From JBCCMB01 sp039026555 (GTDB lineage: Bacteria; Pseudomonadota; Alphaproteobacteria; Caulobacterales; Hyphomonadaceae): a stretch of DNA of 17,351 bases. Positions 1 to 11,188 of the stretch are shown here, in pieces; positions within the stretch are counted from its first letter, which is position 1; every line of letters begins with the position of its first letter. The notes under the pieces were generated by a model. That model was not told the origin of the DNA, ran no database searches, and saw only the letters and a program-made list of their open reading frames with translations. A program made the position numbers and the translations under genes. The DNA is taken from positions 1 to 17,351 of the forward strand of contig JBCCMB010000053.1 in the NCBI GenBank assembly GCA_039026555.1, given 5' to 3'.

Positions 1-3426
<3,426 letters not shown>

Positions 3427-3453
3427 GCCTGAGAAGTCTCCCTTGGGGGCGGC

Positions 3454-3479
3454 CCGCCGGCCAGCGTCCTAGCCGGCGG
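3454..3479 (-). promoter_or_regulatory. Perfect hairpin in the rpoB-rpoC spacer
   Basis: An 8-bp perfect inverted repeat (ccgccggc at 3454-3461 and gccggcgg at 3472-3479) encloses a 10-nt loop. It lies between the rpoB stop and the rpoC SD. In the transcript, U residues precede the stem rather than follow it, so it is not an intrinsic terminator. An RNA stability or processing element, or a spacer structure insulating rpoC translation, is more likely. The structure is seen directly; the role is inferred. Confidence 0.45.
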
Positions 3480-3510
3480 AAAAAATAAGGCGTCGAAAAC
3501 GAAAAGGGCG

Positions 3511-6500
3511 CTAGGCCCCTTCCGCATCTGGGTCGTCGGCTTCCATCAACTCTACATTGAGTCCCAAGGAACGCATTTCCTTGATCAACACGTTGAAGCT
3601 TTCTGGAATACCGGCTTCGAAATTGTCGTCTCCGCGCACGATGGCCTCATAGACTTTGGCGCGGCCGGCCGTGTCGTCCGATTTCACCGTCAGCATTTCC
3701 TGCAAGGTGTAGGCGGCGCCATAGGCTTCAAGCGCCCAGACCTCCATTTCACCGAAACGCTGACCGCCGAACTGCGCTTTACCGCCCAGCGGCTGCTGCG
3801 TGACAAGCGAGTACGGGCCGGTGGAGCGCGCGTGGATTTTGTCGTCCACGAGGTGGTGCAGTTTCAGCAGGTATTTGTACCCGACCGTGACGTCGCGGGT
3901 GAATTGCTCGCCCGTGCGACCGTCATAGACGCGCGACTGCCCCGACGTGTCGAAACCGGCCTTGACCAGCATGGCGTCGATATCCTCGGCGCTTGCGCCG
4001 TCAAACACCGGCGTTGCGATCGGCACGCCTTTGGTGACGTTTCCGGCCAACTCGGCCAATTCAGCCTCGGAATCGGGCAATTCCTCGCCGTCGCCATAAG
4101 CGGCTGACAAGGCCCCGCGAAGCGCCTCGCCATCGCCATTGCGGCGATAAGCTTTCAGCGAATCGTCGATCATCTTACCGACGCCCGAACACGCCCAGCC
4201 AAGGTGCGTTTCCAGAATCTGTCCGACATTCATCCGCGACGGCACGCCGAGCGGATTCAACACAATGTCGACCGGCGTTCCGTCCTCAAGGTGCGGCATG
4301 TCTTCTAGCGGGTTGATGCGCGAGATGACCCCCTTATTGCCGTGACGGCCGGCCATTTTGTCGCCAGGCTGCAGCTTACGCTTCACCGCGACGAAGACTT
4401 TGACCACTTTCATCACACCAGGCGGCAGATCATCGCCGCGCTGAACCTTGTCCACTTTGTCGGCGAAGCGCGCTTCGATGAGGCGACGGCTTTCATCCAA
4501 GGCGGATTTCACCGCATCGACATCCGCCTGCGCTTTTTCATCCTCAAGCGCGATTTTCCACATTTCCTCGGCTTCAACATCGTTGAGCGCGTCGGATGTG
4601 ACCTCGCCTTTGGAGAAGCCCTTCGGGCCCGCCACGGCTTTTTGACCGATGAGAAGATCGCGCAGACGAGAATAGGCGTCGCGCTCGATAATGGCGAGCT
4701 CGTCTTCCTTATCCGTCATCAGCGCGTCGATTTGCTCACGCTCGATCTGAAGCGCGCGCTGGTCCTTATCCACGCCATGGCGGTTGAAGACGCGCACTTC
4801 CACGACCGTGCCGGTGTCGCCCGGCGGGACGCGCAAAGAGGTGTCGCGAACGTCGGAGGCTTTTTCACCGAAAATGGCGCGTAGAAGTTTTTCTTCCGGC
4901 GTCATCGGGCTTTCACCCTTCGGCGTGACCTTGCCGACGAGGATGTCGCCTGCGGTCACCTCGGCGCCGACGGCCACAATGCCCGCCTCGTCCAAGTTAC
5001 GGAGCGCTTCTTCGCCGACATTGGGAATGTCGCGCGTGATTTCTTCGGGACCCAATTTCGTGTCACGCGCGGCGATCTCAAACTCCTCGATATGGATCGA
5101 GGTGAAGACGTCGTCGCGCACAATGCGCTCAGAGATGAGGATCGAGTCCTCAAAATTATAGCCCGACCACGGCATGAACGCGACGAGCACGTTCCGGCCC
5201 AAGGCCAGATCGCCCAAATCCGTCGACGGGCCGTCAGCAATAATGTCGCCGGCCGCCACCTCATCGCCCACTTGGACGATTGGACGTTGGTTGATGCAGG
5301 AGTTCTGGTTCGAGCGCTGGAATTTGGACAGGCGATAGATGTCGACGCCCGAGCGGGACGCATCCAAATCGCCAGTCGCGCGCACGACGATACGCGTCGC
5401 GTCCACCTGCTCGACAATGCCTGGACGTTTTGCGGAGACCGCTGCGCGGCTGTCGCGCGCCACAACGCGCTCCATGCCTGTGCCCACCAAAGGCGCATCG
5501 GTTTTCACCAACGGCACCGCCTGGCGTTGCATGTTTGACCCCATGAGCGCGCGGTTGGCGTCGTCATTTTCCAAGAAGGGGATCAGGGCGGCCGCCACAG
5601 ACACCACCTGCTTGGGCGAGACGTCCATATAGTCCAGCTCTTCGCGCGGCACGAGCGTCGCTTCACCGGCGACGCGCGAGTTCACGAATTCATTGGCCAG
5701 AGACCCATCTTCATCGACCAACGCGTTGGCCTGAGCGATTTTATAGCGCGCTTCTTCCATGGCGGAGAGGTAATGCACGTCATCGGTCAGCTTGCCGTCG
5801 ACGACTTTGCGGTAGGGGCTTTCGATAAAGCCGTATTTGTTAATCCGAGCATGCGTCGCCAAGGAGTTGATCAAGCCGATATTCGGGCCTTCCGGCGTTT
5901 CAATCGGACAGATCCGGCCATAATGCGTCGGGTGCACGTCGCGCACCTCAAACCCGGCGCGCTCACGCGTCAAACCGCCCGGGCCGAGCGCAGACAAGCG
6001 GCGCTTGTGCGTAATCTCGGACAAGGGGTTGGTCTGGTCCATGAATTGGGACAACTGCGAGGATCCGAAGAATTCGCGGACCGACGCGACGACCGGCTTC
6101 GCATTGATCAAATCGTGCGGCATCACCGTGTCGATATCGACCGACGACATCCGCTCTTTGATCGCCCGCTCCATACGGACCAAGCCGACGCGGAAGGAGT
6201 TCTCCAGCAATTCGCCCACAGACCGGACGCGGCGATTGCCCAGATTGTCGATGTCGTCAACATCGCCCTGGCCGTCTTTGAGGTCCAAAACGGTGCGCAT
6301 GACGGCGACAATGTCCTCTTCGCGCAGCGTGCGTTGCGTATCCGGCGCATCCTCCAGCGAGAAGCCCAGACGCATATTCATTTTAACGCGGCCGACGGCG
6401 GACAAATCATACCGTTCGGCGTCGAAGAAGAGCTGGTTAAACAGCGCTTCGGACGCTTCCAACGTGGGCGGCTCGCCCGGGCGCATGACACGGTAAATGT

Positions 6501-7620
6501 CAGACAACGCCTCGGTGCGATTTTCCGCCTTGTCGGCTTTCAGCGTGTTGCGCAGCCATGGGCCGCGCGCATTGTCGCCTTCCGTGTCGAGCACAGTGAT
6601 CATTTCGACCCCCGCCTCGCGCAATTCGGCGATGTTTTCTTCCGTCAACTCGTCGCCGGCTTCGGCGTAAATCTCGCCGGTTTCCATATTAACGACGTCT
6701 TCGGCGATGAATTTACCTTCGAGGAAGGTCGACGGGACCAAAATTTCCGACAGACCGCTTTCTTCGGCGCGCTTCGCCTTAATAGGAGAAATCTTTTTAC
6801 CGGCGTTAAAAGCGACTTTGCCGTCGGCCGCGTTGATCAGATCAAACTCGGTGCGAACCCCGCGCCAACGAGCGGCTGAGAAACTCGTCACCCAGCCGGC
6901 TTTGTCCAAGCGGTAGCCAACCTTGTTATAGAAGGTGTTGAGGATCTGCTCGCCATCATAGCCGAGCGCCTGCAGCAACGCTGTGGCCGGGAGCTTCCGC
7001 TTACGGTCGATTCGGACGTGCAGAATGTCTTTGGCGTCGAATTCAAAATCGAGCCAGGAGCCGCGATAGGGGATAATACGTGCGGCGAATAAGAGCTTGC
7101 CCGACGCGTGCGTCTTGCCCTTGTCATGGTCGAAGAAAACGCCGGGCGAGCGGTGCATTTGCGAGACGATGACGCGTTCCGTGCCATTGACGATAAACGT
7201 GCCCTTGTCGGTCATCAACGGAATGTCGCCAAGATAGACATCCTGTTCCTTGATGTCCTTGATCGATTTCGCGCCCGTTTCCTCATCGGTCTCAAACACG
7301 ATGAGCCGAAGCTTCACCTTCAGAGGCGCGGCGTAATTCAAATCACGCTGCATGCACTCTTCGGTGTCGAATTTGGGCGGCTCAAATTCAAACGACACAT
7401 ATTCCAGCGTCGCCCGCTCCGAAAAATCATTGATCGGAAAAACGGATTTGAACACCGCGCCCAAGCCCTCGCGGCGCTTCTCTTCAGATGTCGCATGCAT
7501 CTGAAGGAATTGCTCATACGAGGATCTTTGAACTTCAATGAGGTTTGGCATTTGCACCGATTCAGGGATGCTGCCAAAGGACTTCCGAATACGCTTCTTC
7601 GCCGTAAACGACAGAGCCAT
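3511..7620 (-). CDS. rpoB: DNA-directed RNA polymerase subunit beta
   Basis: Second-largest RNA polymerase subunit, 1369 aa, close to the usual proteobacterial length (E. coli 1342). It starts MALSFTAKKRIRKSFG at ATG 7620, with GGAG 6-9 nt upstream. The rifampicin pocket is at residues 519-543 (GSSQLSQFMDQTNPLSE then ITHKRRLS). The positions equivalent to E. coli D516, H526 and S531 are D528, H538 and S543, all wild type, so no classical rifampicin-resistance substitution is present. Downstream, LQPGDKMAGRHGNKG carries the two active-site lysines, K1088 and K1096. The C-terminal region LGGKAQFGGQRFGEMEVWALEA, which contacts beta', is intact. The gene is separated from rplL by 202 nt with several hairpins and from rpoC by 84 nt. 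Confidence 0.99.
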   Translation of the reverse strand: MALSFTAKKRIRKSFGSIPESVQMPNLIEVQRSSYEQFLQMHATSEEKRREGLGAVFKSVFPINDFSERATLEYVSFEFEPPKFDTEECMQRDLNYAAPLKVKLRLIVFETDEETGAKSIKDIKEQDVYLGDIPLMTDKGTFIVNGTERVIVSQMHRSPGVFFDHDKGKTHASGKLLFAARIIPYRGSWLDFEFDAKDILHVRIDRKRKLPATALLQALGYDGEQILNTFYNKVGYRLDKAGWVTSFSAARWRGVRTEFDLINAADGKVAFNAGKKISPIKAKRAEESGLSEILVPSTFLEGKFIAEDVVNMETGEIYAEAGDELTEENIAELREAGVEMITVLDTEGDNARGPWLRNTLKADKAENRTEALSDIYRVMRPGEPPTLEASEALFNQLFFDAERYDLSAVGRVKMNMRLGFSLEDAPDTQRTLREEDIVAVMRTVLDLKDGQGDVDDIDNLGNRRVRSVGELLENSFRVGLVRMERAIKERMSSVDIDTVMPHDLINAKPVVASVREFFGSSQLSQFMDQTNPLSEITHKRRLSALGPGGLTRERAGFEVRDVHPTHYGRICPIETPEGPNIGLINSLATHARINKYGFIESPYRKVVDGKLTDDVHYLSAMEEARYKIAQANALVDEDGSLANEFVNSRVAGEATLVPREELDYMDVSPKQVVSVAAALIPFLENDDANRALMGSNMQRQAVPLVKTDAPLVGTGMERVVARDSRAAVSAKRPGIVEQVDATRIVVRATGDLDASRSGVDIYRLSKFQRSNQNSCINQRPIVQVGDEVAAGDIIADGPSTDLGDLALGRNVLVAFMPWSGYNFEDSILISERIVRDDVFTSIHIEEFEIAARDTKLGPEEITRDIPNVGEEALRNLDEAGIVAVGAEVTAGDILVGKVTPKGESPMTPEEKLLRAIFGEKASDVRDTSLRVPPGDTGTVVEVRVFNRHGVDKDQRALQIEREQIDALMTDKEDELAIIERDAYSRLRDLLIGQKAVAGPKGFSKGEVTSDALNDVEAEEMWKIALEDEKAQADVDAVKSALDESRRLIEARFADKVDKVQRGDDLPPGVMKVVKVFVAVKRKLQPGDKMAGRHGNKGVISRINPLEDMPHLEDGTPVDIVLNPLGVPSRMNVGQILETHLGWACSGVGKMIDDSLKAYRRNGDGEALRGALSAAYGDGEELPDSEAELAELAGNVTKGVPIATPVFDGASAEDIDAMLVKAGFDTSGQSRVYDGRTGEQFTRDVTVGYKYLLKLHHLVDDKIHARSTGPYSLVTQQPLGGKAQFGGQRFGEMEVWALEAYGAAYTLQEMLTVKSDDTAGRAKVYEAIVRGDDNFEAGIPESFNVLIKEMRSLGLNVELMEADDPDAEGA

Positions 7621-7663
7621 GTTCGCTCCAGGTCTCTTATTTTAGGGCCGCCCCGCGCTCGGC

Positions 7664-7682
7664 GATCTCAAAAACTGAGATC
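7664..7682 (-). promoter_or_regulatory. Small hairpin in the rpoB leader
   Basis: A 7-bp perfect stem (gatctca / tgagatc) with a 5-nt A/C loop lies 44 nt upstream of the rpoB ATG. No U-tract follows on the minus strand. It is a structural element of the rplL-rpoB spacer of unknown role; it could take part in processing or in modulating rpoB translation. Confidence 0.35.
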
Positions 7683-7722
7683 AACCAAACCCGAAAGCAG
7701 CGTTGCATTCGGTGCGCGAGCA

Positions 7723-7751
7723 CTGCGTCCCGAAACAAGTTCGGAACGCAG
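7723..7751 (-). promoter_or_regulatory. Strong 12-bp hairpin in the rplL-rpoB spacer (likely attenuation or processing site)
   Basis: The arms 7723-7734 (ctgcgtcccgaa) and 7740-7751 (ttcggaacgcag) pair over 12 bp with a single U-G wobble in the minus-strand RNA and a 5-nt loop. No U-run follows, so it is not a canonical terminator. In E. coli the rplL-rpoB spacer holds a partial terminator and an RNase III cleavage site that set the lower output of rpoBC relative to the r-protein genes. The position and the long double-stranded stem here suggest an equivalent, most plausibly the processing site. A further weak 5-bp GC stem (7781-7796) followed by TTATTG lies just after rplL. Confidence 0.5.
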
Positions 7752-7822
7752 CGTTTTGAACGTTTAGACGCTTGCAATAACCGGCTCGCGCGCCGGCCCG
7801 CCCGCGTGATGGACCAAAAGGT

Positions 7823-8206
7823 CTATTTGAGCTCGACAGCCGCGCCGGCTTCTTCGAGCTTCTTCTTGATTTCTTCGGCTTCGTCTTTCGCGACGCCTTC
7901 TTTGATGGCTTTCGGAGCCGCTTCCACCAATTCCTTGGCTTCTTTCAGGCCGAGGCCGGAAACAACTTCGCGAACCGCCTTGATGACGTTGATTTTCTTG
8001 TCGCCAGCGGACGTCAAAACAACATCGAATTCGGATTTTTCTTCCGCCGGGGCCGCATCGCCGCCGCCAGCGCCAGGGGCCGCCGCAACAGCGACCGGAG
8101 CGGCCGCGGACACGCCCCATTTTTCTTCAAGAAGCGTCGCCAATTCAGCAGCTTCCAGAACGGTGAGGCCGGACAGGTCCTCAGCGATTTGTTCGAGTTT
8201 GGACAT
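7823..8206 (-). CDS. rplL: 50S ribosomal protein L7/L12
   Basis: Acidic stalk protein of the large ribosomal subunit that recruits and stimulates translational GTPases (EF-G, EF-Tu, IF2). It has 127 aa, the normal length. The N-terminal dimerisation domain (MSKLEQIAEDLSGLTVLEA) is followed by an Ala/Pro/Gly hinge at about residues 34-56, then the C-terminal alpha/beta domain with the factor-binding helix (KEAKELVEAAPKAIKEGV). ATG at 8206 is preceded by AGGAAG about 8 nt upstream. It lies 63 nt after rplJ, whose product anchors L12 dimers to the ribosome, and is the last r-protein gene before the spacer to rpoB. Confidence 0.98.
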   Translation of the reverse strand: MSKLEQIAEDLSGLTVLEAAELATLLEEKWGVSAAAPVAVAAAPGAGGGDAAPAEEKSEFDVVLTSAGDKKINVIKAVREVVSGLGLKEAKELVEAAPKAIKEGVAKDEAEEIKKKLEEAGAAVELK

Positions 8207-8269
8207 TGGGTGTCTTCCTAGTCTGTTTAAATGCGTTAGTTCGTGCGGGATTGAATATTGGAAGCGGTG

Positions 8270-8785
8270 TTAAGCAGCGTCTTTTTGACTGTACGCCGAC
8301 ACCACGCGGGCCAGCTGACCGCCGGGCGCTTGCAGAACGCCGGCGATCTTCGTCGCCGGGGCCTGAATGAGCCCAACCAGCTTGCCGCGCAGCTGATCCA
8401 AGGACGGCAGCGTGGCCAAAGCCTTGACGCCGTTTTGGTCCAGCACGCTGTCGCCCATGATGCCGCCAATGAGAACGAGCTTGTCGTTATCCTTGGCGAA
8501 AGCGGCCGCCACCTTGGGCGCGGCCACCGGGTCGGCCGAATACGCGATGGCGACCGGACCTTTAAACATGTCCGTCGCAGCGTCTCCGCCTTGCCCGTCA
8601 AGCGCGATTTTCGCGATGCGGTTCTTAATGACCTTGAGGGTTCCGCCTTCGCCTTTCAGCTTAATGCGGAGATCCTCCAACTCCCGATGTGTCAATCCGG
8701 AATATTGGGCGACGACGACGACGCCCGCCTCGGCAAAAACGCTTCTCAGCGTTTCGAGCGCCTCGGCTTTTCCAGCTCTATCCAT
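8270..8785 (-). CDS. rplJ: 50S ribosomal protein L10
   Basis: Stalk base protein that binds 23S rRNA next to L11 and carries the L7/L12 dimers on its C-terminal helix. It has 171 aa from MDRAGKAEALETL, the usual L10 size. An in-frame TTG 21 nt further upstream would add seven residues, but the SD (TTGGAG) lies inside that extension and 8 nt before the ATG at 8785, so the ATG is chosen. Typical L10 segments are visible: VVVAQYSGLTHRELEDLR, KVIKNRIAKIAL and the C-terminal Ala-rich helix. The gene follows a 332-nt untranslated stretch expected to hold the autoregulatory L10 leader. Confidence 0.98.
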   Translation of the reverse strand: MDRAGKAEALETLRSVFAEAGVVVVAQYSGLTHRELEDLRIKLKGEGGTLKVIKNRIAKIALDGQGGDAATDMFKGPVAIAYSADPVAAPKVAAAFAKDNDKLVLIGGIMGDSVLDQNGVKALATLPSLDQLRGKLVGLIQAPATKIAGVLQAPGGQLARVVSAYSQKDAA

Positions 8786-9061
8786 TGCGGTCTCCAAGTT
8801 GAGCAACCGGACCGCCCGGCCGCCCTAGGATACGCACGCGGTTTTCACCCGCTCGCCCCCGTGAAACCCTCTTGGGCTCCTCAGAAGCGCCCGGCCGCCG
8901 ACCGCGCGCCCCCGTCCCAGGGCGATACACGAACTAAAAGCCCCAACGCTGCCGGAACGACATCGCGGGACCCCTTGTCCACACACCCCGTCTCATGCAG
9001 GCCGGTCGTTTAAGCGATCGACGCTGATGCGACGATCCCACCTGCAATCTCGGACGAGAAA
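8786..9061 (-). promoter_or_regulatory. Long rplJ leader (possible L10-type autoregulatory RNA)
   Basis: Gene-free stretch between rplA and rplJ. In other bacteria the rplJL mRNA leader is bound by the L10-(L12)4 complex, which represses its translation. The segment nearest rplJ is G-rich and can form small stems, for example around GCGGGTGAAAACCGC. I did not trace a confident kink-turn or a convincing sigma-70 promoter by eye, so the assignment rests on position and length. The only ORF across it is short, lacks recognisable similarity and starts inside the spacer. Confidence 0.4.
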
Positions 9062-9095
9062 GCGGGAGAGCGCCGTTAACCAGACGTTCTCCCGC
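9058..9095 (-). terminator. Hairpin with weak U-tail after rplA (attenuator or partial terminator)
   Basis: Stem gcgggaga (9062-9069) pairs perfectly with tctcccgc (9088-9095) across an 18-nt loop. On the minus-strand transcript it is followed by TTTCTCG. It starts 23 nt after the rplA stop. The stem is GC-rich, but the loop is large and the U-run interrupted, so partial termination is more likely than full. That would separate the rplKA from the rplJL output. Confidence 0.5.
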
Positions 9096-9117
9096 AGAAT
9101 TTGGCTCTATGGCACGC

Positions 9118-9822
9118 CTATTCGGCGTTTGCAAGCGCCGATTGCGTATCTAATGCAACGCCAGGTCCCATGGTGGAACTCATGGCGAGTTTCTTCATAT
9201 AAGTGCCCTTCGCGCCGGACGGTTTCGCCTTTTGAACGGCGTCCACAAAAGCGCGCACATTTTCCACCAAAGCGTCTTCTGTGAAGCTCGCTTTGCCAAC
9301 GCCAGCGTGCACGACGCCCGCTTTTTCCACGCGGAACTCCACCGCGCCGCCTTTGGCGTCTTTCACCGCCTGGCCGACATTGGGCGTCACCGTGCCGACT
9401 TTCGGGTTCGGCATCAGGCCGCGCGGGCCGAGGACCTTACCCAAACGGCCGACGATGGACATCATATCCGGCGTCGCAATGACGCGGTCGAAATCCATTT
9501 TGCCGCCTTGGACCTCTTCCATCAGGTCTTCCGCGCCAACAATGTCGGCGCCCGCTTCGCGCGCCTCGTCCGCCTTGGCGTCACGCGCGAAGACGGCGAC
9601 GCGCACAGACCGGCCGGTGCCGTTCGGCAGATTGCACACGCCGCGCACCATTTGGTCGGCGTATTTCGGATCCACGCCGAGATTGATCGCCACCTCAATC
9701 GTTTCGTCGAATTTGGCGGTCGCGTTGCTTTTTACGACGCTCACAGCTTCTTCGACGGTGTAAGATTTGTCCGCATCCACTTTTTCGCGAGCCGCGGAGA
9801 TTCGTTTGGGTTGTTTCGCCAT
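9118..9822 (-). CDS. rplA: 50S ribosomal protein L1
   Basis: L1 stalk protein of the large subunit, which binds 23S rRNA near the E site and moves with the deacylated tRNA. It is 234 aa, the usual length. It begins MAKQPKRISAAREKVDADK and contains the family segments VRGVCNLPNGTGRSVRVAVFA, IATPDMMSIVGRLGKVLGPR, GLMPNPKVGTV and the C-terminal KGTYMKKLAMSSTMGPG. ATG 9822 lies only 5 nt after the rplK stop, and its SD (GGAG) is formed by the last codons of rplK, so the two genes are probably translationally coupled. In E. coli L1 represses its own rplKA mRNA; no specific binding site was identified here. Confidence 0.98.
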   Translation of the reverse strand: MAKQPKRISAAREKVDADKSYTVEEAVSVVKSNATAKFDETIEVAINLGVDPKYADQMVRGVCNLPNGTGRSVRVAVFARDAKADEAREAGADIVGAEDLMEEVQGGKMDFDRVIATPDMMSIVGRLGKVLGPRGLMPNPKVGTVTPNVGQAVKDAKGGAVEFRVEKAGVVHAGVGKASFTEDALVENVRAFVDAVQKAKPSGAKGTYMKKLAMSSTMGPGVALDTQSALANAE

Positions 9823-9827
9823 GTCGC

Positions 9828-10256
9828 CTACTCCGTCACTTCCAAGCCCATCGCGCGGGCGGAGCCGGCGATGATTTTGGCGCCCTGATCCGGATCGTCC
9901 GTGTTCAGATCGGCCATCTTCGCTTCAGCAATCTCGCGGCATTGCGCCATCGAGACTTTGCCGGCGACGGCCCGTCCTGGCTCTTGGCCGCCCTTTTTGA
10001 GACCCGCAGCCTTCTTGAGCAGGAAGCTCGCCGGCGGCGTCTTCACAACAAAGGTGAAGCTTTTGTCCTGGTAGTAATCGATGATGACGGGAAGGGGCAT
10101 GCCCTTCTCGCTGTCCTGCGTTTTCGCGTTAAACGCTTTACAGAACTCCATAATATTGATGCCGCGCTGACCCAGCGCAGGCCCGACGGGCGGCGACGGG
10201 TTCGCGCCTCCGGCCGGAATTTGGAGCTTCAATTGCCCCAAGAGTTTCTTCGCCAT
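9828..10256 (-). CDS. rplK: 50S ribosomal protein L11
   Basis: L11, which with the 23S rRNA GTPase-associated region forms the base of the L7/L12 stalk and is needed for RelA activation. It has 142 aa, the standard length. The N-terminal proline-rich switch is visible (QIPAGGANPSPPVGPALGQ), followed by RGINIMEFCKAFNAKT. The C-terminal rRNA-binding domain contains the KTPPASFLLKKAAG segment. ATG 10256 has GGGAA upstream. It lies 112 nt after nusG across a structured leader and 5 nt before rplA. Confidence 0.98.
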   Translation of the reverse strand: MAKKLLGQLKLQIPAGGANPSPPVGPALGQRGINIMEFCKAFNAKTQDSEKGMPLPVIIDYYQDKSFTFVVKTPPASFLLKKAAGLKKGGQEPGRAVAGKVSMAQCREIAEAKMADLNTDDPDQGAKIIAGSARAMGLEVTE

Positions 10257-10309
10257 GGTTTCCCTTTCTTATGCGAAGCGCCGCCGCCTCAAACGAGACC
10301 CGGCAGGGA

Positions 10310-10358
10310 ATCCCGTGGTGCGGCTGGACCATGGACTTACGGCCCGCCTCCCACGGAT
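10310..10358 (-). promoter_or_regulatory. Structured leader between nusG and rplK
   Basis: In the minus-strand RNA, AUCCGUGG (from 10358) pairs with CCACGGGAU (ending 10310) as an 8-bp stem with one bulged G. Inside it GGGCC can pair with GGUCC, and GCGG alternatively with CCGC. The outer stem carries the blocks GUGGGAGG and CCGCACCACG. I recall similar blocks upstream of rplK in other alphaproteobacteria, but could not verify this here. Candidate roles are a ribosomal-protein (L1 or L11) feedback site or an antitermination/processing element. The pairing is seen; the function is inferred. Confidence 0.45.
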
Positions 10359-10368
10359 TAAATGGGCG

Positions 10369-10911
10369 CTAGGAGAGCTTCTCCACCTGCCCATATTCAA
10401 GCTCGACCGGGGTTTCCCGACCGAAGATTGAAACCGTCACTTTCAAACGGCCATTCTCCTCATCGATCTCCTCAACGGAGCCTTCAAAGGATTGGAACGG
10501 ACCGTCATTCACTTTGATCTTCTCACCCAGCTCGAACTGGATGGTCGGACGCGGACGTTCGGCCTGCTCCACCGCGTGGCCGAGAATGCGGTCGACTTCC
10601 GCCTGCGGCACCGGCAGGGGCTTCTTTCCGCCGTCGGCGCCTAAGAAACCGGTTACTTTCGGCGTGTTCTTGACCAGATGGTAGGCTTCATCCTCCATCC
10701 GCATCTTCACAAGTACATAGCCCGGAAAATACCGTTTCGGGATGGTGCGTTTCTTTCCGCGCACCACTTCCACCACTTCCTCGGTGGGCACTTCAATCTC
10801 TTCAAACACATCTTCCAAGCCCTGATTTTCCGCTTGTTCGCGGATGTTTTGGGCGACCTTATTCTCAAAATTGGAATAGGCGTGGACGATGTACCATTTG
10901 GCGTCGGCCAT
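10369..10911 (-). CDS. nusG: Transcription termination/antitermination factor NusG
   Basis: NusG binds the RNA polymerase clamp through its N-terminal NGN domain and links to Rho or ribosomal S10 through its C-terminal KOW domain. It has 180 aa, typical length. The NGN domain spans about residues 1-105, with WYIVHAYSNFENKVA and the RYFPGYVLVKM strand. The KOW domain lies at about 125-180, with KVNDGPFQSFEGSVEEID. ATG 10911 comes 6 nt after the secE stop. There is no SD; the bases just before the ATG read CTCCTT in the mRNA. Coupling to secE translation is therefore likely. Confidence 0.98.
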   Translation of the reverse strand: MADAKWYIVHAYSNFENKVAQNIREQAENQGLEDVFEEIEVPTEEVVEVVRGKKRTIPKRYFPGYVLVKMRMEDEAYHLVKNTPKVTGFLGADGGKKPLPVPQAEVDRILGHAVEQAERPRPTIQFELGEKIKVNDGPFQSFEGSVEEIDEENGRLKVTVSIFGRETPVELEYGQVEKLS

Positions 10912-10917
10912 AAGGAG

Positions 10918-11124
10918 TTATCCGGTCTGCGTAATAAAGCGAACGATCCGAGAGACGATCTGGTCGGTCAACAAGAAGAACGCCGCCGCGAGCAGAACCA
11001 TGATCAGCACCATGATCGTCGCCGCGATCGTTTCCTGGCGCGACGTCCAGGTGACCTTGCTTCCTTCCTGCCGCACTTGGCTGAAGAATTTAAAAGGCCC
11101 TATGCGCTTCTTGGTCTCGGCCAT
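10918..11124 (-). CDS. secE: Preprotein translocase subunit SecE
   Basis: Small essential subunit of the SecYEG protein-conducting channel in the inner membrane. It has 68 aa in the short one-helix form normal for alphaproteobacteria: a cytoplasmic amphipathic segment (KFFSQVRQEGSKVTWTSRQE) followed by one transmembrane helix at about residues 33-55 (ending LAAAFFLLTDQ). ATG at 11124 is chosen because the family starts MAETKKRIGPFKFF here and GGAAAG lies upstream. A longer in-frame reading up to 11328 runs through the promoter region and is not supported. It is the first gene of the cluster, 6 nt before nusG. Confidence 0.97.
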   Translation of the reverse strand: MAETKKRIGPFKFFSQVRQEGSKVTWTSRQETIAATIMVLIMVLLAAAFFLLTDQIVSRIVRFITQTG

Positions 11125-11188
11125 CAGCTTTCCGCTCGTCAAACCTGATAGACAGGTCCAGATTGTCAGGGATCGTGTGAACGGGCGG

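Noticed and set aside
4342..4884. Plus-strand open frame of 180 codons inside rpoB
   Set aside because: Another antisense shadow with composition dictated by rpoB codons.
5773..6879. Long plus-strand open frame (368 codons) inside rpoB
   Set aside because: Antisense shadow of rpoB: the rpoB frame is fully conserved here, and the product is a low-complexity Arg/Gln/Asp/Phe-rich string.
8786..8806. Upstream TTG start extending rplJ by seven residues
   Set aside because: The SD (TTGGAG) is inside this stretch and positioned for the ATG at 8785.
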